From Brachionus manjavacas (Eukaryota > Rotifera > Eurotatoria > Ploima > Brachionidae): 64,000 bases of DNA. The stretch spans positions 1,488,001-1,552,000 of the forward strand of contig JAHQIY010000004.1 of assembly GCA_019054805.1 (NCBI GenBank). The letters run 5' to 3'. The notes below the pieces were generated by a model that saw only the letters and a list, made by a program, of their open reading frames with translations, searched no databases and was not told the DNA's origin. Both the position numbers and the translations under genes were made by a program. Each line of letters opens with the position of its first letter. Positions within the stretch are counted from its first letter, which is position 1. Shown here in pieces: positions 20,961 through 30,699 of the stretch.

Positions 20961-21156
20961 ATCATATCAACAAGCTAAGTACGACCAAAAGTGGCTACGA
21001 GAACCCCGAAACACGTGTTCCCAATAAAGTAAACAAAAGACTAAGGTTCTCAACTGAAAAACCTTAGTCTTTAAACTCAACTGAAAGCGAGGACTTGGGA
21101 CGTATCAGTAATAAGGAAAAACCTGAGAACTCAAGAAAATTTTAGAATTTTACCAG

Positions 21157-21723
21157 TTGACTCAACATACGCGTGAAAACATCCATTCCAGACGATCGGA
21201 ACCGATCCGCGGAGTCTCTAAAATAAATAACAAAGTAGTGGCATTTGATCTCGACACAGGTGCCGACATTTCAGCAATTAGCAAAGAGGCATACGACTCC
21301 TTACAACCCCAATCAAAACTGGTCACAGTTAATCGTGAAATATACTCAGCTGGTGGGGTAATGGACAATGTACTTGGTCTGGCAACGGTCGACTTACATA
21401 TAGGTAACGATTCGGTCTCCTCTCACCTTTGAATTGTCGAAAATTTAATGGTCGATTGCCTACTTGGTCGTGACTTACTCCCGTACTCCTTAAAAAACAT
21501 GTCAAAACTTTTACAAAAGAAAATTCAAGCCGTGTCCGAGGTACTTTTGATGGATAAAGACGGAAAAGTCAATGACTCTACCGATAAAGCAAAAAGGTCA
21601 ATAACAGAACGAATGTTGGAGAACTCACAAAGGGGAAGCCGATTGGTCCTCAACTGTATTAAGGATAACTTGGACGAAGTGGCAAGTACAATCGAGATGT
21701 TTAAAACCAAATTGGTTGAATAA
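21157..21723 (+). pseudogene. Retropepsin-type protease domain
   Basis: FDLDTGADISAIS at about 21247-21285 is the catalytic D-T-G of a retroviral-type aspartic protease, followed by a second landmark DCLLGRDLL at about 21454-21480. A TGA at 21430-21432 separates them, so the domain is broken. The downstream frame (21448-21723) continues as a linker of charged helices toward the RT. It would cleave Gag-Pol. Confidence 0.78.
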
Positions 21724-23085
21724 TCGGCATCTTGTCTCCTTGAGTTAAAACAAAAGGTACTATATCCAGTTAAACCTAAGATCAGTCTTATTTACCCCTT
21801 CCATACCCCAGTACGATGCAAAGTCAGGCGAGTCCCATTCCGAAAGCGAATGGAATTTAAGAAGATGCTGGACGAGATGTTGGATGCGGGACTCATACAA
21901 AAGAGCGAAAGCCCTTGGAGCTCACCAGTTCTACTTGTGAATAAACCTGATGGATCAATCAGGTTTACAGTCGACTACTCAAAGTTGACTAGTATCACTG
22001 TGAAAGACGCTCATCCATTGCCGAATACAGAAGACATGTTCGCGCTCTTAGCTAACTCTTAATGGTATACTAAACTCGATCTGTATCAAGGCTTTTATCA
22101 AATCCCATTAGATGAGGAATCAAAGAAATACACAACGTTTGCGTGCGAATGGGGCTTATATGAAAACAATGTTATGCCAATGGGTCTTACAAATGCACCA
22201 GCTACTTTCCAGAGGATGATGAATGATGTTCTCAAAGAGTGTATCGAAGAAGGATACGTATCTGTATTTCTCGACGGCATCCTAATCCACTCTTCTACAC
22301 TTGATGAGCATTTTAGACACTTGACAAATGTCGTCGACAAGCTGCGCCGAAACGATCCTAAAGTAAAATTAAAAAAGTGTGAGCTGGCTAACAAGGAAGT
22401 AATATTTTTAGGACATGTTATATCATACGGGCGCATCAAACCGGACCCGTTAAAAGTTGAAGCCCTTCATAGATACCCTCGACCGACCAACTTGACTCAA
22501 GTCCAATCGTTCCTGGGTCTGGCCCAGTACTATAGAAAATTCATAAAGTTTTTCTCAGCTATAGCCGCACATCTTTATTTTTTGACAACAAAAGATGGAT
22601 GCAAGAAGGATGGAACACTCAAGTGGAGTGACTGGTGCGAGAACGCCTTTAATCAACTAAGGTCAATCTTAACATCTGACTCCTTTTTAGTTTTGACAGA
22701 CATGTCCAAAACATTTAGACTTGATACCGACGCAAGCAATACCGGGGTTGGTACGGTACTGTCTCAGTTTCAAGACTGTTCCTGGAGACCGATCGCCTAC
22801 TTTAGTAGAGGTCTAAACTCAGCTCAGCGTAACTAAAGTATGACGGAGAAAGAGCTTTTAGCGATCGTCTTATCGGTTGAACACTTCCATCAATATTTAT
22901 ATGGAAACATTTTCGAAGTTTACGCAGACCATCAACCCTTATCATATCTAAGAACAGTGGTAAACCGAACGCAAGGCTCGCTCGCTTGTTAATAAGATAA
23001 GGGAACTACGACTTCAATATTATTTACCGAAACGGAAAAAAACACTCAAACGCTGACGCTTTGTCGAGAAGGTCGATTGATGTAC
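21724..23085 (+). pseudogene. Reverse transcriptase and RNase H, inactivated
   Basis: Block order is as in Ty3-type Pol. Thumb-side start MLDEMLDAGLIQKSESPWSS (21850 on), SIRFTVDYSKLT, a TAA at 22060-22062, LDLYQGFYQIPL, MPMGLTNAPATFQRMM, and motif C as FLDGILIHS at 22267-22293. The second catalytic Asp is Gly (GGC at 22276-22278). RNase H follows: FRLDTDASNTGVG, a TAA where Tyr is usual (near 22834), TEKELLAIV and YADHQPLSYL. A frameshift near 22965 precedes HSNADALSRR. Multiple lesions make it inactive. Confidence 0.88.
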
Positions 23086-23099
23086 CCCCAATGTCAGTA

Positions 23100-24819
23100 G
23101 AAGACGAGTCAGAAACACCGCTCATTCTCAATGTCATCCAGAATCTAAGGGGAAAAGCGTACGATTTTTCTGATATAAACTTAATGGACCAATCAAACGA
23201 TCCTGACATTGAATAGATTATTGAACTTCAAAACAAAAAGATTCCAGGCTCTTCGATCTCCAAAAGCAATTTAACTGACGGTCAGAAATCTCTGATGAGA
23301 TTTTATGAAGATTTATCGGTAATTGACGAAAAACTCTACTTTGTTGACAAGCGTGACAATAGGACCAAACTGGTGTTACCAAGCGACAAGATATTCACAG
23401 CCATTGATCTAATCCACTCGAATATTCTAAGTGGACACTTGGGTTCAAAAAGAAGCAAAGAAAAAATTGTTCGCAAGATTTTTCAGACCAAAATTGGGAC
23501 AATATGTCGATCAGTTTATCAAGTTTTGTGAGATTTGTCAAAAAACAAAAAACCCCAATAGACTTCCCAAAGCTAAGTTAAAACCAATCATTACCGACCA
23601 TCCACTTCAATGAGTGACAATGGACATCGTCGGACCGCTGCCCGCCTCAACAGGCGGGAACAAATACATCTTAGTCATATGTTGCCATTTCTCAAAATTC
23701 GTCGTCTTGTACTCTTTGCCAGACCAAACGGCGGATTCAATTATCGAAAAATACCTCTCTTTCGCACTACTTTTTGGCTTTTCCACTAATGTGCTAACAG
23801 ACCTCGGTACAAATTTCCAAGCAGAAATTATGACAAGACTTTATGAAATTTTGGATGTGTATCAGTTGAGGACAAGTGCATACCATCCTGAGTGCAACGG
23901 CTTGACAGAGAGATTTAACAGGACACTTAAAATGATGCTTTCAGGATTCGTGGACGAAAACCAGAACAATTGGGACCGACTCTTAGACAAACTTATTTTC
24001 GCATATAATGTGTCCGTTCATAGCGCTACTGGGTACACTCCGTATGAGCTGATGCTCGGCCGTAAACCAAAACTTCCGATTGATTTGGTATTAGACAATT
24101 CCAACAGGCCAATCAATCAAGTAGACTGCGGGGACGTATTAGTAGACCCTCCAAACCTCGAACAGTCCAAGGTTGAAATGTATTTGAAACAATTGAAAGA
24201 GCATTTAGCCGAGGCATTTGAACAAGTAAAATTGAAAAGAGATTTAAAATTAGAAAAAACTCATTTGCTCTATAATCGGAATATAAAACCAGAGACCTAT
24301 CAAGTTGGTGAATTAGTGTTGAAGAACGTAGTCACGATCAAACAAGGGTTGTCAAAGAAACTTGCTCATAAGTGGGAGGGACCTTTTTTAATTGTCAAGC
24401 AGTTAAATGATTTAAACTATCAGGTTCGTTGGGCAAAAAACCCGAAGTCTAAAGCTAGAACTGTCCACCACAACCGGCTAAAAAGATACTTTGGACCTTT
24501 TCCAACCAAATCTGATGAACCCTCGAGTAACGAGTCCGAATTAACCCAACCAACACCGCATAGTAATTTGAACAGTCGAAATGTGAAAAAAAGGGGTCGT
24601 CCGAGAAAATGTGCTAGTTATGTGGCGGTAAATATAAATAAAGTCCCAAAACCCAAAAAAAGAAAACCTGGCCGTCCCAAAAGAAATATACCCCCACTAA
24701 CCCCATTCCAAAACAGTCTCACCCAAATTTTAAACCCCCTGAAGCCGCCCAAAATGACCCTAAACGCGATCATGAAACTGACCGACCCGCCCGGATCAGG
24801 CGTCCAGTCGATCGCCTGA
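23100..24819 (+). pseudogene. Integrase with AT-hook tail
   Basis: A linker (about 23100-23290) with a TAG at 23215 leads to a frame with LIHSNILSGHLGSKRSKEKI and, after a frameshift near 23480, CEICQK: the H2C2 zinc-binding region. A TGA at 23611-23613 precedes a clean 401-codon frame. Its catalytic residues are Asp in MDIVGPLPAS, Asp in VLTDLGTNF and Glu in CNGLTERFNRTL. A GPY-like region (EGPFLIVKQL) follows. The tail has two AT-hooks, RGRPRK at residues 327-332 and PGRPKR at 352-357, within Lys/Pro-rich sequence. No chromodomain is seen. Integrase inserts the cDNA; AT-hooks bind the minor groove of AT-rich DNA. Confidence 0.88.
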
Positions 24820-25080
24820 CATATTACCGAAAAATTTAATTAAACTCATTAAAACATTTCTTTAATTTTTATTTTTTTCTTTATAATTTCGCTCCAAATT
24901 TAAACTTGTTTAATTATTAAAATTCAAAATTGCCAAGACATTTTTATGAACAAATTCAATTTGAGTTTCGCATAATAGACCATTAAATCACTAATTTTGC
25001 TTTCTTTATAATTTCATAATTTCAAATATTCTCAGATTTAATTCAATTTCGAAATATGAATAAAAATAAACAGTCAAAAC
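24820..25080 (+). other. Internal noncoding gap of the LTR element
   Basis: AT-rich, ORF-free stretch between the integrase and the extra ORFs. It could serve as a promoter or splice-acceptor region for the downstream ORFs (several TTTATAATTTC strings), but no clear site is evident. Confidence 0.4.
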
Positions 25081-25284
25081 ATGTCCTTTAATAACCAGAT
25101 AAAAACAAAAGGAAGAGGACGAACACCTGGTGCAGTCAACTTAGCGACGGCTCAAAAAGAACAAGACAATACGCTCGAGAGTGCAATCACAAATGATGTC
25201 ACAGTGGAGAACAACGTGGACGTGACGGTACCCCTATTAGTATCTTTGAGAGTACCGCACGTCTCGCCTAAAACTGGAGCTTGA
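25081..25284 (+). CDS. Small ORF after integrase, AT-hook-like start
   Basis: A 67-codon ATG frame, MSFNNQIKTKGRGRTPGAVN at its start, then an acidic/neutral segment. KGRGRTPG resembles a weak AT-hook. It ends 16 bp before the next ATG. Family not recognised. It may be a separate small protein or the first exon/segment of the coiled-coil protein that follows. Confidence 0.4.
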   Translation: MSFNNQIKTKGRGRTPGAVNLATAQKEQDNTLESAITNDVTVENNVDVTVPLLVSLRVPHVSPKTGA

Positions 25285-25300
25285 GTTGACAATATAATAT

Positions 25301-26519
25301 ATGTCAGCCCAAGTGGAAGAACTCGAATCCAATCGCTTCAATTTTTCCAAAGTTAATCGAAAAGACCTAGAGTTTAATTTCAACGTAGTATATAACAACA
25401 TACATGACATATATAACAAGTCGATTCCGACCATCTCAGACTACGCGATTATGTTTCGACGTACGCTTCGACATCACGCCTATACCTATCTCTTGGGGGA
25501 CATAGAATGGGCTAAGGTGATTGAGCAACCAAGGAACATCACTACAACAATTGCATTCGAACGTTTCACGCAAAAAAATTTACATCCTCAAATTGTCAAG
25601 TCTCTTGATGGCGCAATATGGCACGGTAAAGAGATCGTCGCGTGTGTTAATCCTAGGAGAACAAAGCCAAAAACGTATATAAACAGCCGATCACAGAGTT
25701 TACACTCGAGAACCGAATGAAAATACGAGAAATCGAACTTAGAAGAAGGAAGGCTGAATTGGACGAACTCGAATCGGACCTCGAGCAACGAGAACAGTCG
25801 TTTAGATCAATTCTTATCCACGACCAAAAGAAATACATTCGCCTCCTTGAAGAAGAGAACCAGACTCTTAAGGCTCTTAACCAGCAGCTTCAACACCGTG
25901 AACAACAGACCGGCGTAGAATGGAGCTATATAGATTGCGTCCGTAAGCAGTTTAGAAAAAAGCTGACTAGACAATTAGCAAGAGAAAAGCAATTCAATGA
26001 GAGAAAGCGCGAAGTACGCATTCGGGAGCCCAGCTCGAATTTAACGAAGTAAGGTTCTCGCAACGCATCGCCCAAGAAGTCAAGACAAGAGTTGAGGCCA
26101 GAATTGCAAATCGCCCAGAGCCACTACCGCCGGCGTTGGTCCCCGTATTTGTTGACCTTTGCTCCAGAACAACAGCCAAAAATTCAAAGCTAACAGAAGA
26201 AGAATGGGTGACTTCTAAGCCCGGATGGGATCGATTCCTCGATGAAAAGCTTAAATCAAAGTTCGAAGTGATGGCCCTTGCCGTTGCAGATCGTAAAAAA
26301 AGGTTCGAACCCAGCAAATCCGTCGTTTTAGAACTGGCCGAGACGGAGTGCAGACTCTGCTCATGTCCGATTATGTTCTTAAGCTCGAACGAGTTAATGC
26401 GGTCGCCTGTTTTGTGGTGACTGCATTTACCGGTCAACTGTGGACATTCTCAAGTGCCCAAAATGTGAGACACCCGTAGACTACAGCAATATATCACAAT
26501 TTTTTTACAAGGAACTATA
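25301..26519 (+). pseudogene. Extra ORF: coiled coil plus RING-like Cys cluster
   Basis: Read across three frames: an N-terminal 139-codon segment starting MSAQVEELESNRFNFSKV (25301-25720); a long charged coiled coil (25717-26052) with LEEENQTLKALNQQLQ heptads; a helical linker (about 26045-26340); and a C-terminal cysteine cluster with C-x2-C at 26349-26360, C-x2-C at 26413-26424 and C-x2-C at 26455-26466, ending KEL and TAA at 26517-26519. The pairs and the CPKC ending look like a RING or treble-clef finger, though the usual Cys-x-His pair is not clear. Frameshifts lie near 25660, 26035 and 26410. It occupies the env position but has no signal or membrane segment. Confidence 0.55.
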
Positions 26520-26662
26520 AGTCTAGTCTCAAAATTTATTTTTTTGTTTTTGGTCATTAGAATGTGGGTCCATTCTTTTCATGGGTGGCGGCCTATGATA
26601 TGCCAGCGAAACTTACTTCTCTTTTCTTTAGTAATTTTAATATAAAATAAGATTAATTTGAA

Positions 26663-26725
26663 CGGAGGGAATAAAATACAAGCACATTTATAAACAGAGT
26701 CTTTTTAAAAACCCGATTCTTTACA
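26663..26725 (+). repeat. 3' LTR end
   Basis: Ends CAGAGTCTTTTTAAAAACCC then GATTCTTTACA, matching the 5' LTR end. GAACGGAGGGA just before 26673 is the only purine-rich tract and may be the plus-strand primer. If so the LTR is only about 55-70 bp. Confidence 0.55.
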
Positions 26726-26749
26726 ATTTATTAATAGATTCAAAAATGG

Positions 26750-28119
26750 AAAATAATCATGCCTCGGTAATGTTCACTTTTTGAATCAACAAAGACTTCA
26801 GACTAGACCTGACTGAGGCTGAACCACGAATCTGATGAAGATAAAGCAAACTTGTTTTCTTTTATATTAAGTAAGACTTTTTCTGAATCGAATAGCGATT
26901 GTACAGACTTTGATACAAATTAATACAACTATGTAGAGGAATTTGTGTCAAAGTTGGACTACAGTGACAACCAATTTTCAAGAGTCTTATTTTTAGAGCA
27001 AGTGAACAAAGTGATTACGATGATTCAAAAGAAAGCTGGTTACTCTACTGATCCTGTTGATTATAGAGGAATCAGTCTTCTTAGTTATCTTCGTAAACTA
27101 GCTATAAGAGTTATTAGAAATCTTACATATTACTTTTTAGAAAGTAAATAACTCATTATTGATGAGTAGCCCGGATTTAGAAATAATGGAGGCTTTGATG
27201 ATAATCTTTTATTCATGACCCAAAAGATACAAGAGCGAAAAAGATAAACATAATGGATACAAGATAAACATAATGGCAGCAAGGTATGTGGTATCTTTTT
27301 GATATTTCGAAAGCCTTTGATAAAGCCTGGCATGGACTAATCTATAAACTAGTCTACCTGGGTGTACCTATGTATCTAGTCAGGTCCGTTAAGATTTTTT
27401 TATCGGAAAGATTTTTTAAAGTCAAGATTAATAATAAGTTTATCCAGGTGACCAGGTGACCTGGGGGCGATATTTTACCTTGAAAAATAGGAAAAGTCAT
27501 CAAAGTAATTAAAAAGTACATAATTGGGCTAATGAATTGGTTGTCTGCTTGGCGTCTGAAAATGAATCCCTCAAAATGCTGCTATACTATTTTTTCAGAA
27601 GGTGGTCGAGTTCGACTGAAAATGGATTTAAGATTGTCTGGAGACCTGATACCTTATAATCCTAGCCCTTTCTTTTTAGGAATGACTTTCGATGAGTACT
27701 TATGTTTTAATAAGCAATTTCAAAACTTAAGAGTGAGAGCCCTAAAAAGGCTCAACATAATCAAAATTTTTGCTCACAGCTGTTGGCTACTAACGTCAAA
27801 TTAACAAGATTTAAATTTGATGTATAGAGCCTTAATTGGTTCTATTTTTGATTACTCTTTCTTTGCCGTGGCATGTATTTCTAAGACCAACTTAAAACTT
27901 GTTCAAACAGTTCAAAACAAAGCTATTCGGTGTATCTATAAGTTAAGATGGGACAGCCCAACTAGGTGTCTCTTCTCAGTTAGTAACATTTTGTTTATTA
28001 AGGAAAGATTCTTACAAATAGGTGCTAGATATATGTTAAAATGTTTCTACTATAAAAACAGATTCGTTAAGCTACTTGTCGAGGAAAATAGTGGTTCGTG
28101 TTTTGAAAAAACAGCTTAA
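26750..28119 (+). pseudogene. LINE RT, downstream part of the split copy
   Basis: Begins with DKANLFSFILSKTFSES (about 26836-26886), typical of the linker before jockey/CR1 RT. DPVDYRGISLLSYLRKLAI, a broken GFRNNGG, and motif A as DISKAFDKAWHGLIYKL (about 27299-27345) follow. Motifs B' and C are deleted near 27470. The thumb and C-terminus are well kept in two frames (27532-27804 and 27817-28119), with LSAWRLKMNPSKC and ALIGSIFDYSFF. The same thumb style occurs in the relics at 1299-2645 and 7240-8585. Confidence 0.8.
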
Positions 28120-28223
28120 GTATCGGTTACCTCTACTCCTGTAGGAGCATTTTTCTCTTTAATTCGAATTGCGTATGCGTGTACTGTTCTAATTAGTTTG
28201 TATTTGATTCACTTTTATTTAAT

Positions 28224-28242
28224 AATATTGGATCAATAGAAT
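28224..28242 (+). repeat. Right target duplication of the split LINE
   Basis: AATATTGGATCAATAGAAT, identical to 19705-19723, directly after the LINE 3' end (ACTTTTATTTAAT). Confidence 0.85.
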
Positions 28243-28795
28243 ATTAAATAAACTAACTGATTGTTGTTAATTAAATTTAATTTAATTTTGTCACAAAGTT
28301 CGAATTTCTAGAATTATTACTCAAATAGAATATAATAAAAAAAGATAAAAAAATTCCAATAGTAACTGTTTTGCATTTTCAAAACTATTTTCACTTTAAA
28401 CTTTTCTTAATTTATATATAGATGTAAACACAAGATTTTTTTTATTTTAAAAAAAGTAATAAAAAGAAAAATAGTGAATTTATTTTCAGAAAAATTTATC
28501 TGAAAAAAAACAATATAAGAAAACTTAATTTACCTGTAAATAAATTTTTTATTTTTTTACCTGAATGAAAAAATTATTTATTTTCACGTAAATGTCAATA
28601 ATCAAAATAATAAAAATAGAAACAATTCAAAGACCATAATAATTGAAACAAATTAATTAAGCCGAATTAATGAAGTGAAACCATAATAAAAAATTAATCC
28701 TAAATCTTTATTTAAAATGCACTTGTTTCTTACTAAACTCCTTTTACTTATCATAAACAAAACTACCTTAATACACTTAAAACTTTTGAAAAAAA
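28243..28795. other. AT-rich spacer
   Basis: No gene. It contains TATTTTCACGTAAAT at 28579-28593, whose reverse complement ATTTACGTGAAAATA lies at 29294-29308, beyond the zinc-finger relic. Confidence 0.45.
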
Positions 28796-29208
28796 ATGTC
28801 TGAAAAGTTATATCTTGGACAACTTTTCAACAACTTTGACGAATTTATCCAAACTTTAAATGAATATTCGAAACAAAGCTATTCGATTTGGACAACCGTT
28901 AGTAGTCGAAAACTTAAAGACAACAATTTTAAATATCTTGAAATCAAGTGTATCCATCACAGGGAGATAAATGATATAACATCAAAGAGTACTGGTATAT
29001 GACCCAACAAAGCTATATTAATTCATGTGGCTGTTTAGCCGAAATTAGGGTAAATTATTCAATGTGTGGAACCGAGTCTTGTTTATCATGTGAATCTAAG
29101 AATATAGTTTGTGATAATTGTTCTTGTATTTTTAATTTAAAATGTGTTCATAGAACTTATGCTCCAAAAAAAAGAAATGGATTTGTAATGAAAGTGGTAA
29201 TTGATTAA
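28796..29208 (+). pseudogene. ZSWIM/FLYWCH-type N-terminal domain of a MULE transposase
   Basis: First frame: MSEKLYLGQLFNNFDEFIQT..., with C-x-H-H (KCIHHREIND) and SKSTGI before a TGA at 29000-29002. The next frame continues QSYINSCGCLAEIRVNY, which completes the usual domain (TGIRPxQSY...GCxAxI). A one-base loss near 29007 and a CGA-to-TGA-type change would explain the break. A Cys-rich stretch (CLSCESKNIVCDNCSC) follows, and the frame stops at 29206-29208. No catalytic domain. It is flanked by a 15-bp inverted repeat (28579, 29294) that may mark the element ends. Confidence 0.6.
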
Positions 29209-30084
29209 TCTTTTTTTTTATCTGAAAATAAACTTTTTTTTTAATTCACTTACAGATATTTCATCTGATTTTCTTTTTGTTTATTAACAGAAAATTTACG
29301 TGAAAATAAACGTATTCAAAGAAAAAACACTTTTTAAATTGTTGAACGCATTATACTGCTAAACTAAATGTCCTTTTGCACGGTAGGAATTTTTTTAAGT
29401 AACCTTAGATTTTTTGGACTGATTGATTTTTTGACCACTCCTCAAATTAACATATAATTGAAGAAATTTCGGCCCTTTTTACTTTTAGGATACAATTAGT
29501 AATTTTTCGTAAATTTTCCTATACTATGGAAAATAACGTAAATTTGCCAAAAAGACAAGTTTCATACAAAGTTGTTTAAAATTCACGAGCCTCAAGTCAA
29601 GCCAAAGTCCAGACTTTTTTTTCTAAATCAGAGTCAAAAACTTTTCAATTTTTTTCACGACGAATATCATGACTAAAAAATTCTTGAAGTATTAAATTGT
29701 CTTAATCATGATTCGAAGTTCCAAGATATCAAAGTCAATATTTCTCCAGTCTTACAAACTAATCAAATAAAATTTCGGACATCAGTATACTTCACTTCAA
29801 TTTTAGAAAAAAAATCACAAATTTAGTAAAATTATTACTATCTCATTAAACAAAAACTAATTTGTTTTTTTATTCACAAAATTAATAAAACATATCTAAT
29901 AGAGCGAAACTGCCAAAAATTAAAATATTAATTCACTAATTAGGTAAAGCCTGCACTAATTTGATAAAAATATACCTGAAACAGTACTTAATTTAATTTA
30001 TAATTATTTATTGACACAAATTGATTTATAAAAATCAAAATAAATTAAACAAAAAATATAAATGCTCAAATGTAACTTTAAATA
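29209..30084. other. AT-rich spacer with MITE fragment
   Basis: No ORF of note. 29567-29760 is a partial copy of the Mutator-like family seen whole at 52770-54646. Confidence 0.5.
29567..29760 (+). mobile_element. Left end of a Mutator-like MITE (fragment)
   Basis: ACAAAGTTGTTTAAAATTCA, then CCTCAAGTCAAGCCAAAGTC and ACGAATATCATGACTAAAAA, align with 52768-52980. No matching right end is seen nearby. Confidence 0.6.
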
Positions 30085-30337
30085 ATGTTGAATAAAATTT
30101 CTTCAGAAACAAAATCAAGAGAGACTGTATTGCTCGATCCAATCGACGACACGCTAAACGAAATTGAAGATATTCCTCACACTCAAATTCTCAAAGAACC
30201 AACAACGAAGAGAAAAAAGACAAGGTGATTTGTTATTAAATCTAATCGAATTTCAATCATATGAGTTAGTTTCAAACAAAGAAATTGACATTGAATCATC
30301 CGAAGACGATGACGAAGATGATAATGTTGCAAGATAG
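30085..30337 (+). pseudogene. Small acidic ORF, two frames
   Basis: ATG frame of 47 codons (MLNKISSETKSRETVLLDPI..., ending KRKKTR) stops at 30226-30228. The overlapping frame carries on as LLLNLIEFQSYELV... with ESSEDDDEDDN and stops at 30335-30337. A single frameshift would join a basic KRKK motif to the acidic tail. The composition recalls the acidic N-termini of the MULE-related ORFs here, but no domain is recognised. Confidence 0.3.
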
Positions 30338-30699
30338 CAATTATGGAGAAAACAGATGAAATCAAAAGCATTTAAATAAGTTGTTGAGAAGTGTAACGCA
30401 AAAATGTTTAAAAAAAGGTTTTTTATTGTACAAATTGTTGTACAAAAAAATGGTTGCCGTGATTTTTAAAAGTAATTTTAAACATAATTTATTCGACAAA
30501 ATTTAATTATTTATTGATTCAACGTCACATTAACAAGATTTAAATTTGATAAAAAACAAAAAATAGTATAGTATAAATAGATTATTAAAACGAAATTATA
30601 TATTAAATATAAATAAATAAACATAATTTAAATTTGATTTTTGCCTTTACAATTATTTATATTCAATTCACATTACTATTTGTTTCATTCAATTTTAAA

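Larger units (their letters stand above)
19985..26725 (+). mobile_element. Decayed Ty3/gypsy-type LTR retrotransposon with extra 3' ORFs
   Basis: Order: short LTR end, PBS, a membrane-spanning ORF, gag, protease, RT, RNase H, integrase (the Ty3 order), then about 1.4 kb of additional ORFs and a second LTR end. Both LTR ends share AAAAACCCGATTCTTTACA. Recognisable LTR homology is only about 45-75 bp, so the LTRs are very short or badly diverged. In-frame stops (TGA, TAG and TAA), frameshifts and a changed RT catalytic residue show it cannot move. Its higher GC makes it stand out from the surrounding DNA. Confidence 0.88.
19724..28223 (+). mobile_element. LINE copy split by an LTR retrotransposon
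   Basis: Two plus-strand LINE pieces, an endonuclease remnant (19745-19963) and an RT (26750-28119), lie in natural 5'-to-3' order inside a 19-bp direct repeat. Between them sits a Ty3-type LTR element. The simplest history is LINE insertion (with 5' truncation), then LTR insertion into its coding region, then decay of both. Without the LTR element the LINE is about 1.75 kb. Confidence 0.8.

Noticed and set aside
22098-22439. 113-codon minus-strand frame over the RT
   Set aside because: It is the antisense shadow of the RT core, whose motifs are clear on the plus strand.
20801-23613. TGA codons at Trp-like positions in gag and before integrase, hinting at UGA recoding
   Set aside because: The same element also has TAA and TAG stops, frameshifts and a lost catalytic Asp, so ordinary decay explains them. 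The host genes here show no sign of recoding.
25994-26437. 147-codon minus-strand frame
   Set aside because: Antisense to the coiled-coil/RING-like region; no recognisable domain, Ser-rich shadow composition.
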